64,000 nt of DNA from WJMT01 sp964445575 (GTDB lineage Bacteria > Acidobacteriota > Aminicenantia > Aminicenantales > Aminicenantaceae): the NCBI GenBank assembly GCA_964445575.1, contig CAYULB010000003.1:1-64000 (forward strand), given 5' to 3'. A model generated the notes under the pieces. It was not told the DNA's origin, searched no databases, and saw only the letters and a program-made list of their open reading frames with translations. This document shows positions 9,563 through 18,355 of the stretch, in pieces. Position numbers and translations under genes: made by a program. Within the stretch, counting starts at the first letter, position 1; every line of letters starts with the position of its first letter.

Positions 9563-10549
9563 TTATAATCTTTGCAGTTCTATATCGATTCCAATGACAA
9601 ATTTCCTCCTTATCTTTGATAAAAACATCAAAAATCTAAAAGGAGCCATTCGTTTCGCTATTTTTGTTTTGAGCACTTGATGCCCAAGATTCAAAAAAAA
9701 TCCCATTCCATATTTTTTATATTTCAAATTGTGCCAGTGCATTTGAATCAATTCTTGTTCTTTGATTTTAAATAATTTTATTTGGTTTTCTCGTTTCATT
9801 TTTTTTATTAGATCCAAACCAACTTTGTTTCTTGCTATCATAACAGAAGCATTTTTTAATGTTCTGATCCATGCATCTCCCAATACTATATCAGCTCCTT
9901 CTCCCATATACAGAGAACATTTCTTACAGCCATTACGTAAAAACATCAGATCCACTATTTCATAACACTCCTTGCCAAAATTGATGATTTTCCCTTGCTT
10001 AGTCTTTACCATAAACCCTCCCGGATATTCGCCCCATCTATATGAAATCTCAGCAATATCCAGGTGATTTGCTTTTGCCTTTCCTATGAGATACGCTGTA
10101 GCCTCTTCAGTTACATTATATCCACAAAAAAAACTTATGATGTATTTAATGTTTTTATACTTAATTTTCTGCATCTTACGTACAGCGTTCACAAAGCAAG
10201 GCTGAACAAAAACAGCTGTTTTTTTTTCTTTGTTTGATTCAATAAGTCTTATCAGCGGAGATAGTTTCATGTAAATATATTTGGAACCAGAAATCTTATT
10301 GACTTCACGGGCTTCATTCACGGCTTGATATTCAGGTCGATAGGGAAAGCGCTGAGAAAACCCCACTCCTATGACTGTTTCAATTTCTTTTTTCTCTAAA
10401 AGATAACTTGAAATTTCTGTTCCCACTCCCCCAGAAGAGCCTTTTTGACGGTGGAATTTATCAGAGCTGAAGCCAACATACAAGTCCTTATATTCAGAAA
10501 TTAAATAAAGAGAATCACTCTTGTTTGCGCCTCTTCTTGTCTTTTTCAA
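9563..10549 (-). CDS. Coenzyme F420 hydrogenase/dehydrogenase beta-subunit (FrhB)-like protein
   Basis: A 328-residue protein of the FrhB/FdhB superfamily. The N-terminal region has GSSGGVGTEISSYLL and the ISGSKYIYMKLSPLI segment, corresponding to the family GSKY motif. The C-terminal region has CKKCSLYMGEGADIVLGDAW, matching the conserved C..C/ADI..GDAW block. Members are flavin/Fe-S redox proteins; in exopolysaccharide clusters they occur next to pyruvyl- and glycosyltransferases with unproven function. The start is TTG, three bases after the stop of the upstream glycosyltransferase gene, which supports coupling. Few cysteines are present, so full cluster binding is doubtful. F420 use cannot be inferred from this alone. 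Confidence 0.8.
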   Translation of the reverse strand: MKKTRRGANKSDSLYLISEYKDLYVGFSSDKFHRQKGSSGGVGTEISSYLLEKKEIETVIGVGFSQRFPYRPEYQAVNEAREVNKISGSKYIYMKLSPLIRLIESNKEKKTAVFVQPCFVNAVRKMQKIKYKNIKYIISFFCGYNVTEEATAYLIGKAKANHLDIAEISYRWGEYPGGFMVKTKQGKIINFGKECYEIVDLMFLRNGCKKCSLYMGEGADIVLGDAWIRTLKNASVMIARNKVGLDLIKKMKRENQIKLFKIKEQELIQMHWHNLKYKKYGMGFFLNLGHQVLKTKIAKRMAPFRFLMFLSKIRRKFVIGIDIELQRL

Positions 10550-10552
10550 TAT

Positions 10553-11428
10553 TCAATCTTTCATTCTTTTGTCTATTAAATCTGCTAAAAGACCGATAAT
10601 AAACAACTGAAAGGCAGCCATAAACATGATATTTATAGTGGTCACAAAAGACTCTTCTATAAATATTCTGTATGCCAGCAGCACAACCCCTACAGAGAAA
10701 AATATAAAACTTAAAGGCATAAATACTTTTAAAGGCTGAAAATAAAGTACAGTTCGGACTATTAATTTTAAAAAACCATATGTATCTCTGAAGGGACGGA
10801 GCTTTGATTTTCCTTCTCTCTTATGATAATCAATCGAAATGTATTCGATTTCGTATCCATTAGTCAAGAGGGCTAAAGTTATGGTCATGGTAAAAGAGAA
10901 TCCATCCGGCAGTATTTTTTTGAATTTGTTTATCATGTCCTTTCTGATCAGCCTGAGGCCTGAATTGATATCAACGATATTTTCTCCTGACAAATAATCA
11001 GCAAGTTTTTTTAAAAACCATTTTGCTGGTTTCCGGATAAAAGGAATTTTAACCTCCTCCCCAGTTCTCGCACCTACCACCATTTCCACATTCCCCTCTT
11101 GGTATTTTTTCAATAAATCTGGAATTCTGTTGCTGGGATAAGTTGTATCCGCATCAATGATAATGATGATATCTGTAGTGGCATAACGGACACCGGTTTT
11201 AATGGCAGCTCCGTAGCCTTTGTTTTCATGATGAACAATGACCTTTGCTTCAGGATATTTTTTCGCAATGTCCGAGGTTTTATCTTTTGAGCCGTCATCT
11301 ACAACTATGATTTCATATCCATTTGAGAATTTCTTCATGCCTTCCAACACATTTCCTATTCCTTTTTCCTCATTATAAGCAGGAATAATGATGGTTGCGT
11401 CTTTTTTGGTCCTCTTTTGAACACTCAT
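10553..11428 (-). CDS. Family 2 glycosyltransferase, dolichyl/undecaprenyl-phosphate hexose synthase type
   Basis: A 291-residue GT2 enzyme. The catalytic domain has IIIPAYNEEKGIGNVL (about residues 14-29), VVDDGSKDKT (about 43-52) and the DAD motif in IIIDADTTYP (about 92-101), which bind nucleotide-sugar and metal. Two hydrophobic segments at the C-terminus (about 235-285) anchor it in the membrane, as in DPM1/GtrB-type proteins that load a sugar onto a polyprenyl phosphate. A good AAGGAG ribosome-binding site precedes the ATG. It is the first gene of the run with the FrhB-like protein, methyltransferase and MATE remnant. Confidence 0.92.
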   Translation of the reverse strand: MSVQKRTKKDATIIIPAYNEEKGIGNVLEGMKKFSNGYEIIVVDDGSKDKTSDIAKKYPEAKVIVHHENKGYGAAIKTGVRYATTDIIIIIDADTTYPSNRIPDLLKKYQEGNVEMVVGARTGEEVKIPFIRKPAKWFLKKLADYLSGENIVDINSGLRLIRKDMINKFKKILPDGFSFTMTITLALLTNGYEIEYISIDYHKREGKSKLRPFRDTYGFLKLIVRTVLYFQPLKVFMPLSFIFFSVGVVLLAYRIFIEESFVTTINIMFMAAFQLFIIGLLADLIDKRMKD

Positions 11429-11551
11429 TTGAATCGTCTCCTTTTCAAACTCTTTTAAATCCGCTCCTCTTTATTCGAATCTACTGTTATATTCCCATTT
11501 TGAATGTATTCTTCTTCATAAAAACAGACTATCTCTGTTCAACAATAAGCT

Positions 11552-12394
11552 CTATGTTGTTAGTAGAGGAGCTGTAACTTGACTCCAGGCGGTCTTTGTA
11601 AGGCCGAAGGGAAGAAACGGAAGTCCGTCCTGCCAAACAAGTCTGTATCGGTTTGATTCCATAGCTTTTATTTCATTTTCCAAAGCATCTCTCCAATCTT
11701 GAGAAATATCTGGGCTTTTTTGGCTTTCCATAAGCTTCTCATATTGGTTTTTTAACATAGACAAAAATATGTTATGAAGCCGTCTCACTGCTAAATCATG
11801 TCTTATTTCCTTGGACTCTTCATCTTCCCAATGCGGATAATCGAACTCGTTATCTTCATTTATGTTTATAGGAACCCCATCGGTTATGGGTTTATTAAGC
11901 CAGCAGTAATAGGCAATAGTGTAGATATAGTAGTATTCACCGATGCTCATTTCCTCTCTTAAGAGAGCCAGGTTTCGCTCCTTCAAAAAATCCGCTATTT
12001 TAGGAATCAGCCCGATTCCGGTTAGTACTTTTTTAAATGGCCCTGTTGATTCTCTTTCCTGATCTTCTCTTTTCCTGGATTCTTCAGAAAGGAAATCAAT
12101 TGACTCTTCCAATTCGTCAATGATAGGCTTCAGGGACTTCCTTGCTTCAAGAAAAGTTTCTATGCGCTCGGGTTTTATAGTCCCGCTGGGCGATGGACAG
12201 TAATCATCTATTTGCCCGTATTTTTCTAATAAACTCTTCAAAATATCATCTGATTCTTCGAAACTATTCACCATATTCTTTACAAAGAATACCCCTGTTA
12301 CAATGATAACAATACCTATCATAATCACCACACCACCTCCGATTCCACATCCTATTAGCCAATTTTTCTTCGACTTCTTTTTTTTGGGTTCCAT
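11552..12394 (-). CDS. Hypothetical membrane-anchored protein
   Basis: A 280-residue protein. After a Lys-rich start (KKKKSKKNW), a Gly/Val/Ile-rich membrane span (about residues 16-37) includes GCGIGGGVVIMIGIV, so the rest is probably outside the cytoplasmic membrane. The remainder is highly charged and mostly helical, with many Glu and Lys residues, and ends in a Leu/Pro-rich tail. No known domain is recognised. An AGAGAGAA ribosome-binding site supports the start. It lies between the glycosyltransferase run and a VanZ-like gene, all on the same strand, but the gaps of about 120 bp on both sides suggest separate transcription. Confidence 0.7.
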   Translation of the reverse strand: MEPKKKKSKKNWLIGCGIGGGVVIMIGIVIIVTGVFFVKNMVNSFEESDDILKSLLEKYGQIDDYCPSPSGTIKPERIETFLEARKSLKPIIDELEESIDFLSEESRKREDQERESTGPFKKVLTGIGLIPKIADFLKERNLALLREEMSIGEYYYIYTIAYYCWLNKPITDGVPININEDNEFDYPHWEDEESKEIRHDLAVRRLHNIFLSMLKNQYEKLMESQKSPDISQDWRDALENEIKAMESNRYRLVWQDGLPFLPFGLTKTAWSQVTAPLLTT

Positions 12395-12492
12395 TTATTC
12401 TCTCTAAGAAGATTTCCTTCCAATCAAAACTATCACAGTCACATAATCCAGTCAATAAACCGCCTGACTTGATTGATATCTTTATCAGGTTC

Positions 12493-12876
12493 TTATGAGA
12501 AATAAACCCCTTTCTTCCTCACATAAAAAAATTTAAAAACAAAAAATCCCAGAACAATTCCAGCAACATCTGCAGCCAAATCCCATGCTTCCATTGATCG
12601 GAGCGGAACAAAGAATTGATGAATTTCATCCAAAATTGCCAGAATGATACCGCTTATTGCCACCAAAAAGAATTTAGACCTAAAAGAAAGGTTAAACATG
12701 AAAAAACCCAAAGAGAGTAGAAAACCCAATCCTGCGAATTCTATCAAGTGAATTATTTTATCAAAAAAAAGTATATCCACCTTGACTTGGTAATTTTTTG
12801 AAGACAGAAAAAAAATCAGAGCATAATAAAAAGCTGAAGGCAAGAAAAAAAGAAATTTTTTGATAGGACGACTCAT
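12493..12876 (-). CDS. VanZ-like family membrane protein
   Basis: A 127-residue protein with four membrane segments and the VanZ-like hallmarks. These are FDKIIHLIEFAGLGFLLSLG (Asp/His-Phe motif, about residues 34-53) and LDEIHQFFVPLRSMEAWDLAADVAGI (about 82-107), where the conserved D.I.Q/R..D...D pattern lies. The VanZ domain was named after a teicoplanin-resistance accessory gene, but the many chromosomal homologues have no proven function. Length and helix number fit the stand-alone family. Confidence 0.88.
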   Translation of the reverse strand: MSRPIKKFLFFLPSAFYYALIFFLSSKNYQVKVDILFFDKIIHLIEFAGLGFLLSLGFFMFNLSFRSKFFLVAISGIILAILDEIHQFFVPLRSMEAWDLAADVAGIVLGFFVFKFFYVRKKGVYFS

Positions 12877-13027
12877 TTTTTTAAAAAAAGAAATTTTTAT
12901 GTTGATGTTAATTTTTAATCCCCTTAATTGTCAATCATATTTTGTTCTGTCTGGTCAACACTCATAGTTTTTTTGACTTTATGTCACTGAATGTGATAAA
13001 AATTGTTTCTATTTTCTTAAAGTCAAT

Positions 13028-13057
13028 TTGACCCAAGACTGCAAAAAGACTTATAGC
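13028..13057 (+). promoter_or_regulatory. Candidate sigma-70 promoter for the TauE/SafE gene
   Basis: A -35 box TTGACC at 13028-13033 is followed 18 bases later by TATAGC (13052-13057), 13 bases before the ATG. The leader would be very short. Both boxes are near consensus for the primary sigma factor, but the -10 matches only four of six positions. Confidence 0.45.
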
Positions 13058-13070
13058 GGAAAAAAGAGAT

Positions 13071-13799
13071 ATGGATTTTCCTTTAACTTTATTTGAATCC
13101 TTAACAGCCTTTGTTATAGCCACTTGTGGTGCAGTCCTTCAGGGTTCTCTTGGATTTGGTCTTGGGCTTATAGGGGTTCCTCTGCTGGTGATATTAAATC
13201 CAATTTTTGTACCAGGCCCTGTTCTGTTATCTGCGCTCTGCCTTACCATTCTTATGACCGTAAGAGAACGATACGCGATTCGTCTTAAAGAAATCACCTG
13301 GGCTGTGGCAGGCAGAGTTTGTGGTGCAGCCTTAGGTTCCTTTCTTTTAACCCAGGTGCCCCAAAAAAACATATCCTTGCTTTTTGGCTTTATGATCCTG
13401 CTGGCTGTTATTATCGGTATTTCAGGGATAAAACTGAAACTAAAGCCGACAAATCTTCTTGGAGCAGGCACTGCTTCAGGATTAATGGGAACAACCTCAG
13501 CCATAGGCGGGGCTCCTATGGCTCTTATTTACCAATATCAAAAAGGACCAAAAATAAGAGGTTCGCTTTCTGCTATCTTCATTTTTGGAACAATAATATC
13601 ATTATTGTCATTGGTCATAATCGGTCGCTTTGGGATGAAAGAAATCTATTCCAGCTTTGCACTCATTCCTGGTATTCTAGTGGGATTTTTTATCTCAAAA
13701 AAATCTTCTAAATTCCTGGACAAGGGACTCATTAGACCAGCTGTGCTGGCTGCCTCAGCATTATCTGGAGCTATTGTGATCATAAAAAATATATTTTAG
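13071..13799 (+). CDS. TauE/SafE family anion exporter
   Basis: A 242-residue membrane protein with seven to eight helices. The family repeats are visible: AVLQGSLGFGLGLIGVPLLVI (about residues 22-42, the Gly-rich first half repeat) and GTASGLMGTTSAIGGAPMALIY (about 137-158, second half). The length is typical. The family moves sulfite, sulfoacetate or related organic anions across the membrane. The actual substrate cannot be read from the sequence and no sulfur-oxidation gene is adjacent. It lies alone before the sigma factor gene, which has its own promoter. Confidence 0.9.
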   Translation: MDFPLTLFESLTAFVIATCGAVLQGSLGFGLGLIGVPLLVILNPIFVPGPVLLSALCLTILMTVRERYAIRLKEITWAVAGRVCGAALGSFLLTQVPQKNISLLFGFMILLAVIIGISGIKLKLKPTNLLGAGTASGLMGTTSAIGGAPMALIYQYQKGPKIRGSLSAIFIFGTIISLLSLVIIGRFGMKEIYSSFALIPGILVGFFISKKSSKFLDKGLIRPAVLAASALSGAIVIIKNIF

Positions 13800-13840
13800 A
13801 TATTTTCTCTACTACAAAGTCAATTTGTTTAAAATAGAAC

Positions 13841-13869
13841 TTGACTTTTCCACACTAAAACCTTATCTT
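13841..13869 (+). promoter_or_regulatory. Candidate promoter of the primary sigma factor gene
   Basis: TTGACT (13841-13846), a 17-base spacer and TATCTT (13864-13869) form a near-consensus sigma-70 promoter. A transcript from here would have a leader of about 140 nt before the ATG at 14018. Confidence 0.5.
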
Positions 13870-14017
13870 GTGTTTGTATTAGTTATTAATTGATAATAAT
13901 TCTTTTTAATAGAAAAGAAGGCGAGCCAAACAACCTTTTATCTTGATTTAACTATAAATTTACCTGCAACAAAATCAAGACTTAAATCGTTATTATAAAA
14001 GCAGGTAAAGGAAAAAA

Positions 14018-15322
14018 ATGGCTAATCAAAATAAAATGAAAAAAACAAAATATATTTCTTCTGGACAGCTTGAAACCACAGATTCAATAAAGCTGTACAT
14101 GAAAGAAATGGGTAATATTTTGCTTCTTTCTCGGGATGAGGAAATTGCTATAGCAAGAAGAATTGAAAAAGGCGAGAAAATCATTATCAATGCTCTTTCA
14201 AAAACGAATCTCACTCTTACAGAAATTCATGAAATAGAAAATAATATAAAAGAAGAGCCAGAGAATATATTCAGATATCTTGATATTAATGCAGGGAATA
14301 AATCTGAAAAAGACACAAAAGGATTACAGCCTAAAGCTGAAAAAATATTCGATCAAATCAGAAATCTGGAAGAAAAGCTTCAACAAAAGAACCAAGCTAA
14401 AGAATCGATTTTTTCTTTGGGTAGAACGGTATTAGAAATAAGAAACCAAATAAAAAAACTAGGTTTAAAAGAAAATATAAAGGAAAATATTCTGAATTCA
14501 GTCTACAGAAGGCTTGTATCTATTTCTTCTAATGAACCGGATCTCAAACAAAAAAAAGCAGAATATTCAATTAAGGATATAGACAGAGGAAAGAAAATCA
14601 AAGAAGAGGCTAAAAATAAATTGGTTGCTGCTAATTTAAGACTTGTGATATCCATAGCAAAAAAATATCAAAACCGCGGGCTTTCTTTATTGGATCTCAT
14701 TCAGGAAGGAAATCTCGGCCTTATACGTGCCGTAGAAAAATTTGACTACAGAAAAGGATATAAGTTTTCTACTTATGCAACATGGTGGATCAGGCAAGCC
14801 GTTACAAGGGCTATAGCTGACCAGTCCCGCACTATCAGATTACCAGTCCATGTTACTGAACAGCTCCAGAAAATAAAAAAAATCACCAAGTCGTTTGTCA
14901 ATGAAACAGGAAGGGAGCCCACTGTTGAAGAACTTTCAAAAAAAATAAGAATTCCAGCTGAACGAATCAGAAACTTAATCAAAAACACCCAGGATTCTGT
15001 CTCTATCCAAACTCCAGTGGGAGAAAACGAAAATGAAGTCGGTGATTTCATTGAAGACAAAGAAATCCCATCTCCCCCTGATACAGTCATTCACATTAAC
15101 CTTAAGGAACTCCTTCAAGATGCCTTCAAACTTTTATCAGAAAGAGAGACAAAAGTTTTAAACTTAAGGTTTGGACTTAACAATGAAAGACCCCACACTC
15201 TTGAAGAAGTAGGTCAGAAATTCAATGTTACAAGAGAACGAATAAGACAAATCGAAGCAAAGGCTCTAAAAAAAATCAAAAGCAATCCCATGAGCAGCAA
15301 CCTTCGAATCTTTGCTAATTAA
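14018..15322 (+). CDS. rpoD: Primary RNA polymerase sigma factor (RpoD/SigA type)
   Basis: A 434-residue group 1/2 sigma factor. Region 1.2 is at about residues 24-55 (DSIKLYMKEMG...SRDEEIAIARRIEKG). Region 2 spans about 205-275 and includes the -10-recognition segment KFSTYATWWIRQAVTRAIAD. Region 3 spans about 285-350. Region 4 ends with EVGQKFNVTRERIRQIEAKAL, the -35-binding helix-turn-helix. Region 1.1 is essentially absent, as in shorter SigA proteins. A Lys/Glu-rich linker of about 120 residues lies between regions 1.2 and 2. It is presumed to be the housekeeping sigma factor because of its complete region 2-4 set. An AAAGGA ribosome-binding site precedes the ATG. Confidence 0.95.
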   Translation: MANQNKMKKTKYISSGQLETTDSIKLYMKEMGNILLLSRDEEIAIARRIEKGEKIIINALSKTNLTLTEIHEIENNIKEEPENIFRYLDINAGNKSEKDTKGLQPKAEKIFDQIRNLEEKLQQKNQAKESIFSLGRTVLEIRNQIKKLGLKENIKENILNSVYRRLVSISSNEPDLKQKKAEYSIKDIDRGKKIKEEAKNKLVAANLRLVISIAKKYQNRGLSLLDLIQEGNLGLIRAVEKFDYRKGYKFSTYATWWIRQAVTRAIADQSRTIRLPVHVTEQLQKIKKITKSFVNETGREPTVEELSKKIRIPAERIRNLIKNTQDSVSIQTPVGENENEVGDFIEDKEIPSPPDTVIHINLKELLQDAFKLLSERETKVLNLRFGLNNERPHTLEEVGQKFNVTRERIRQIEAKALKKIKSNPMSSNLRIFAN

Positions 15323-15336
15323 CCTGTATTATTCAT
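15319..15336 (-). repeat. Copy of the degenerate ATGAATAATCC intergenic motif
   Basis: Read on the minus strand this is ATGAATAATACAGGTTAA. It overlaps the stop codon of the sigma factor gene. Related copies occur at 6124-6140, 30697-30714, 38901-38919 and 57103-57121. Confidence 0.35.
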
Positions 15337-15430
15337 AACTCACCTTTCTCCCTTTTCCTTTTCCCCTTTGTATTTTACAAATAACTCAGCCTAAGAATAT
15401 CACCTTTTCCCTATAAATAATTTAGGTTGC

Positions 15431-15460
15431 TTGACTCCAGGGAAATCATAAATGTAGAAT
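15431..15460 (+). promoter_or_regulatory. Candidate promoter of the permease/hydrolase cluster
   Basis: TTGACT (15431-15436), an 18-base spacer and TAGAAT (15455-15460), followed by an AAAGGAG ribosome-binding site at 15465 and the ATG at 15479. Confidence 0.45.
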
Positions 15461-15478
15461 TTACCAAAGGAGCTTTAA

Positions 15479-16903
15479 ATGCAGACACAAATCGTTTTTG
15501 CTTTCTTGGTTATGATTGGAGCATACACCGTTGCAAAATGGAGAAAACTTTCTGTTGAGATCAGCATGTTTCTGGCTGCTGTTGCCGGAGGAATATTCGG
15601 AGCCTTCTCAAACACCCCCCCCATAAGTCAGCTGGCAAGACATCTGGTGGAAGGTTCATTTACTTATTTAGACGTTATACTGATATTTGTCACTGCAACC
15701 ATATTCATGGCGATCATCTCTGAATCAGGGGGAGTCAATTATGTGGTTAAAAACACTCTTAGATACTTTTCCAACAAACGCCTCATTGTTCTTATGCTGT
15801 TGATGGTCATAACACTTATTCCTGGTGCCCTCACTGGAGCAGGGAGTGTATCTCTCCTGGTAGTGGGAGCCCCTGTTGCCATGGCTCTCAGGTATCTAGG
15901 AATTAAGCAAACAAAAGTAGCTGCTATTCTGTTTATCATTGCTGGCCTGAGCGCAGCAGCCCCTCCTGTTAACATATGGGCCATGATATTATCTGCGGGA
16001 ACAGCTATCCCCTACGTGGGCTTTGAACTGCCTCTCGGGATCCCGGTCCTCATATTGGGGACTTTTACTATTTTAGTCTTGGGCTGGAAAAAAGAAGAAG
16101 AGTCAGACCTTGAATCTGCTTTGAATCAGATGCCCCAGGTTCCCAAAGGAATGAAATGGTGGAAAGTCCTTGTCCCCTTTCTGATTTTCTTTGGTTTGGT
16201 GATCGCCTTGAGGATTTGGCCCTTTACTCTTCCTGTAATGGGGCTTCCTTTACTGTTTGTCATCTCTGCACTTTTCGCTCTTATCCTCAGCCCTAAAAAG
16301 ATCAATATCCTTAGATTATCCAGAGACACAGTTAAAAAACTGACTCCGCTGCTCGCTACAATGATCGCTGTGGGGATGCTCCAGCAGATCATGACAGCCA
16401 CGGGAGTTAGAGGTCTTATTTCGTTCACAGTCATAAACACTCCTTTGATCATACTATTCCTATCCTTGACTGTGATCATACCTGTTTCTGAGGGAGTTTT
16501 CACCTATGGAGGCGCTGCCATTATCGGAATCCCCTTGGTATGGTTTCTTGATTCCATTGGACTGCATGCTACGGTAGTTATTGCCGGCCTAAGCTTACTC
16601 TGGCCGCTCGGAGACGGGCTGCCCCCCACCGCTCTTATCGGAAGGCTGAGTGTCATGGTCTCTGATTATAAAGGAAAATATTATAATTTTCTTAAATTCA
16701 CATGGCTTCCTTGGATAGTGATCACCGCTGCTGGCATTCTCTCTATCATATTCAGCACTAAACTCTATGCATTCTATGAATCTCTTTCATCAGCCATAAG
16801 CAACCATATCTTTTATATATTGGGAATCTCAATATTAGGAAGCGTTTTTAGAGTCATTTGGGGTCTTTTGGCATCAAGAAAAAAAAGAAATCATGTGGGT
16901 TAA
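15479..16903 (+). CDS. TRAP-like (DctM-type) large permease
   Basis: A 474-residue membrane protein with about 11-13 helices, of the ion-transporter type seen in the TRAP large subunit. The Gly-rich hairpin region ALTGAGSVSLLVVGAPVAMAL (about residues 119-139) and AAPPVNIWAMILSAGTAIP (about 159-177) lie in the first half. The symmetric GVFTYGGAAIIGIPLVWFL and PLGDGLPPTALIGRLSVM lie in the second. Such pseudo-symmetric re-entrant loops bind a carboxylate substrate and Na+. No DctP solute-binding protein or DctQ subunit is adjacent. Instead a 51-residue membrane peptide and an aspartoacylase-like hydrolase follow on the same strand. The substrate is probably an organic or acylamino acid (inference). 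Confidence 0.85.
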   Translation: MQTQIVFAFLVMIGAYTVAKWRKLSVEISMFLAAVAGGIFGAFSNTPPISQLARHLVEGSFTYLDVILIFVTATIFMAIISESGGVNYVVKNTLRYFSNKRLIVLMLLMVITLIPGALTGAGSVSLLVVGAPVAMALRYLGIKQTKVAAILFIIAGLSAAAPPVNIWAMILSAGTAIPYVGFELPLGIPVLILGTFTILVLGWKKEEESDLESALNQMPQVPKGMKWWKVLVPFLIFFGLVIALRIWPFTLPVMGLPLLFVISALFALILSPKKINILRLSRDTVKKLTPLLATMIAVGMLQQIMTATGVRGLISFTVINTPLIILFLSLTVIIPVSEGVFTYGGAAIIGIPLVWFLDSIGLHATVVIAGLSLLWPLGDGLPPTALIGRLSVMVSDYKGKYYNFLKFTWLPWIVITAAGILSIIFSTKLYAFYESLSSAISNHIFYILGISILGSVFRVIWGLLASRKKRNHVG

Positions 16904-16953
16904 TGGGTACTAAACAAAAAAAATGAATCAACTCAAAGAGGGAGAATAAATAA

Positions 16954-17109
16954 ATGTATTTGATAATGTTTTTTTATTACTTAATCTGCGCTTATTTATT
17001 GGTCATGCTTATCTGGAACTTCATTCGAGAAAAACAAAGTGTGGATCAAATGCTTCAGTACGTTTTGATAATGATTCCTTTGATATTGAGACTCTTTCGA
17101 GCCAAATAA
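16954..17109 (+). CDS. Small single-pass membrane protein (51 residues)
   Basis: ATG at 16954 preceded by GGAG nine bases upstream, ending in TAA at 17107-17109. The first 21 residues (YLIMFFYYLICAYLLVMLI core) form a membrane helix, then a charged turn (NFIREKQSVDQ), then a second hydrophobic stretch (LQYVLIMIPLILRLF). It lies between the permease (50 bp downstream of its stop) and the hydrolase (16 bp upstream of its ATG), so it is almost certainly co-transcribed. It is too short for a DctQ subunit (usually about 160 residues), but its position makes an accessory membrane subunit plausible. No family is recognised. Confidence 0.7.
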   Translation: MYLIMFFYYLICAYLLVMLIWNFIREKQSVDQMLQYVLIMIPLILRLFRAK

Positions 17110-17125
17110 TTTTGGGAGAAATAAA

Positions 17126-18289
17126 ATGTCACGTCAGATAATTTATAAAACAGCCATAATTTTCATAATCGGAATCATAACTCTAACCGGAGGTCTCCAG
17201 CTGTACCAACACCGTCATTTTCAAACCCCCATTGTAGCGGGACCCGGTGTTACCCAGGTAAAAAAGCTGAGTGAATATAGTCCTGATCTCAAAGGGACTA
17301 TGACTGATACAAATATTTTTTTTCTTGAAGGCAAAAATCCAGGAGGAAAAATGCTGGTCATAGCAAACACCCATTCTAATGAACCGGCAGCTCTCCTGAG
17401 TTCTCTTATCTTTGTGGAAAATTCAATCGTAGAAAAAGGAACTGTCATCATCATCCCCCAATTTAACAACAGCGGAGGCCGGAATACCCGCTCCGGTGAT
17501 GGATATCCTCTTTATTTTCATATCAAAACTCAGTGGGGAAATAAAAAATTCCGCATGGGCAACCGGGTGGCTTCACCCTTAGACCAATGGCCGGATCCGG
17601 ATGTTTATGTCCATTATCCAGATAGACAGCTCCTCTCTTACTTAGATATTAGAAACACCAACCGCACCTGGCCGGGTAGACCAAACGGTGCCCTTATGGA
17701 AAAAGTAACCTTTGCCTGTATGGAACTTATTAGAAAAGAAAACATTGACCTGGTCATAGATATCCATGGTGCAGAAACCATGTTTCCTGTTACAAATTGT
17801 ATTGTGGCCCCTGAAAAATCTATGAGGATTGCTACCATGACATCATTAACACTCAAAGCAAGAGAAGGATTTGATAATCATGTGGAGCCCTCCCCTAGGG
17901 GATTTCGAGGATTATCTCATAGAGAGATCGGGGATTTCTCTGATGCCCTCCCTTTTCTCCTCGAAGCCCCTATCCCCTTTTTAGATCAGCCCACAGGCCC
18001 TAAAACCGTTGATCTTCTCCTAGAGGGAAAAGACCCTTTTCTTTTAAGGTTATCAAAAAAAGGTATGCTTTTTGTTCCCTATGACGAAAACGGGTGGTCC
18101 ATGGCGAAACGAGTCGGTCAGCACTGTTCTGCTGTCCTTGAAATCGCTGAACAATATTCACAAAAAAATTCGGATAGGGCTATAAAAATTTCTCATGCTC
18201 CCCGTTACGCAGAAGTGGTTAAAAATGGAGTTGGATTTTATTATAAAGACCCTTCCAAAACAAATAAAAAAAATGTATTTTGTAATTAA
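17126..18289 (+). CDS. Membrane-anchored succinylglutamate desuccinylase/aspartoacylase-like Zn hydrolase
   Basis: A 387-residue protein of the M14-related AstE/AspA family. An N-terminal hydrophobic segment (about residues 8-26) probably anchors it with the catalytic domain outside. Zinc-site motifs are present: NTHSNEPAAL (H..E, about residues 86-95), DIHGAETMF (third His, about 212-220) and the candidate catalytic Glu in FLLEAPIPF. The Arg/Asn region NTNRTWPGRPNG fits substrate carboxylate binding. Family members hydrolyse N-acyl amino acids. It follows the permease and the small membrane protein, so release of an amino acid or acyl group outside the cell with uptake by the permease is a reasonable model. 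A GGGAGAAA ribosome-binding site precedes the ATG. Confidence 0.85.
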   Translation: MSRQIIYKTAIIFIIGIITLTGGLQLYQHRHFQTPIVAGPGVTQVKKLSEYSPDLKGTMTDTNIFFLEGKNPGGKMLVIANTHSNEPAALLSSLIFVENSIVEKGTVIIIPQFNNSGGRNTRSGDGYPLYFHIKTQWGNKKFRMGNRVASPLDQWPDPDVYVHYPDRQLLSYLDIRNTNRTWPGRPNGALMEKVTFACMELIRKENIDLVIDIHGAETMFPVTNCIVAPEKSMRIATMTSLTLKAREGFDNHVEPSPRGFRGLSHREIGDFSDALPFLLEAPIPFLDQPTGPKTVDLLLEGKDPFLLRLSKKGMLFVPYDENGWSMAKRVGQHCSAVLEIAEQYSQKNSDRAIKISHAPRYAEVVKNGVGFYYKDPSKTNKKNVFCN

Positions 18290-18355
18290 GAAATTATTTA
18301 TCTTTAATCTGAGGCATTCATCAGGAATGTCCAAGATTATAAAGGAGAAGACAGA

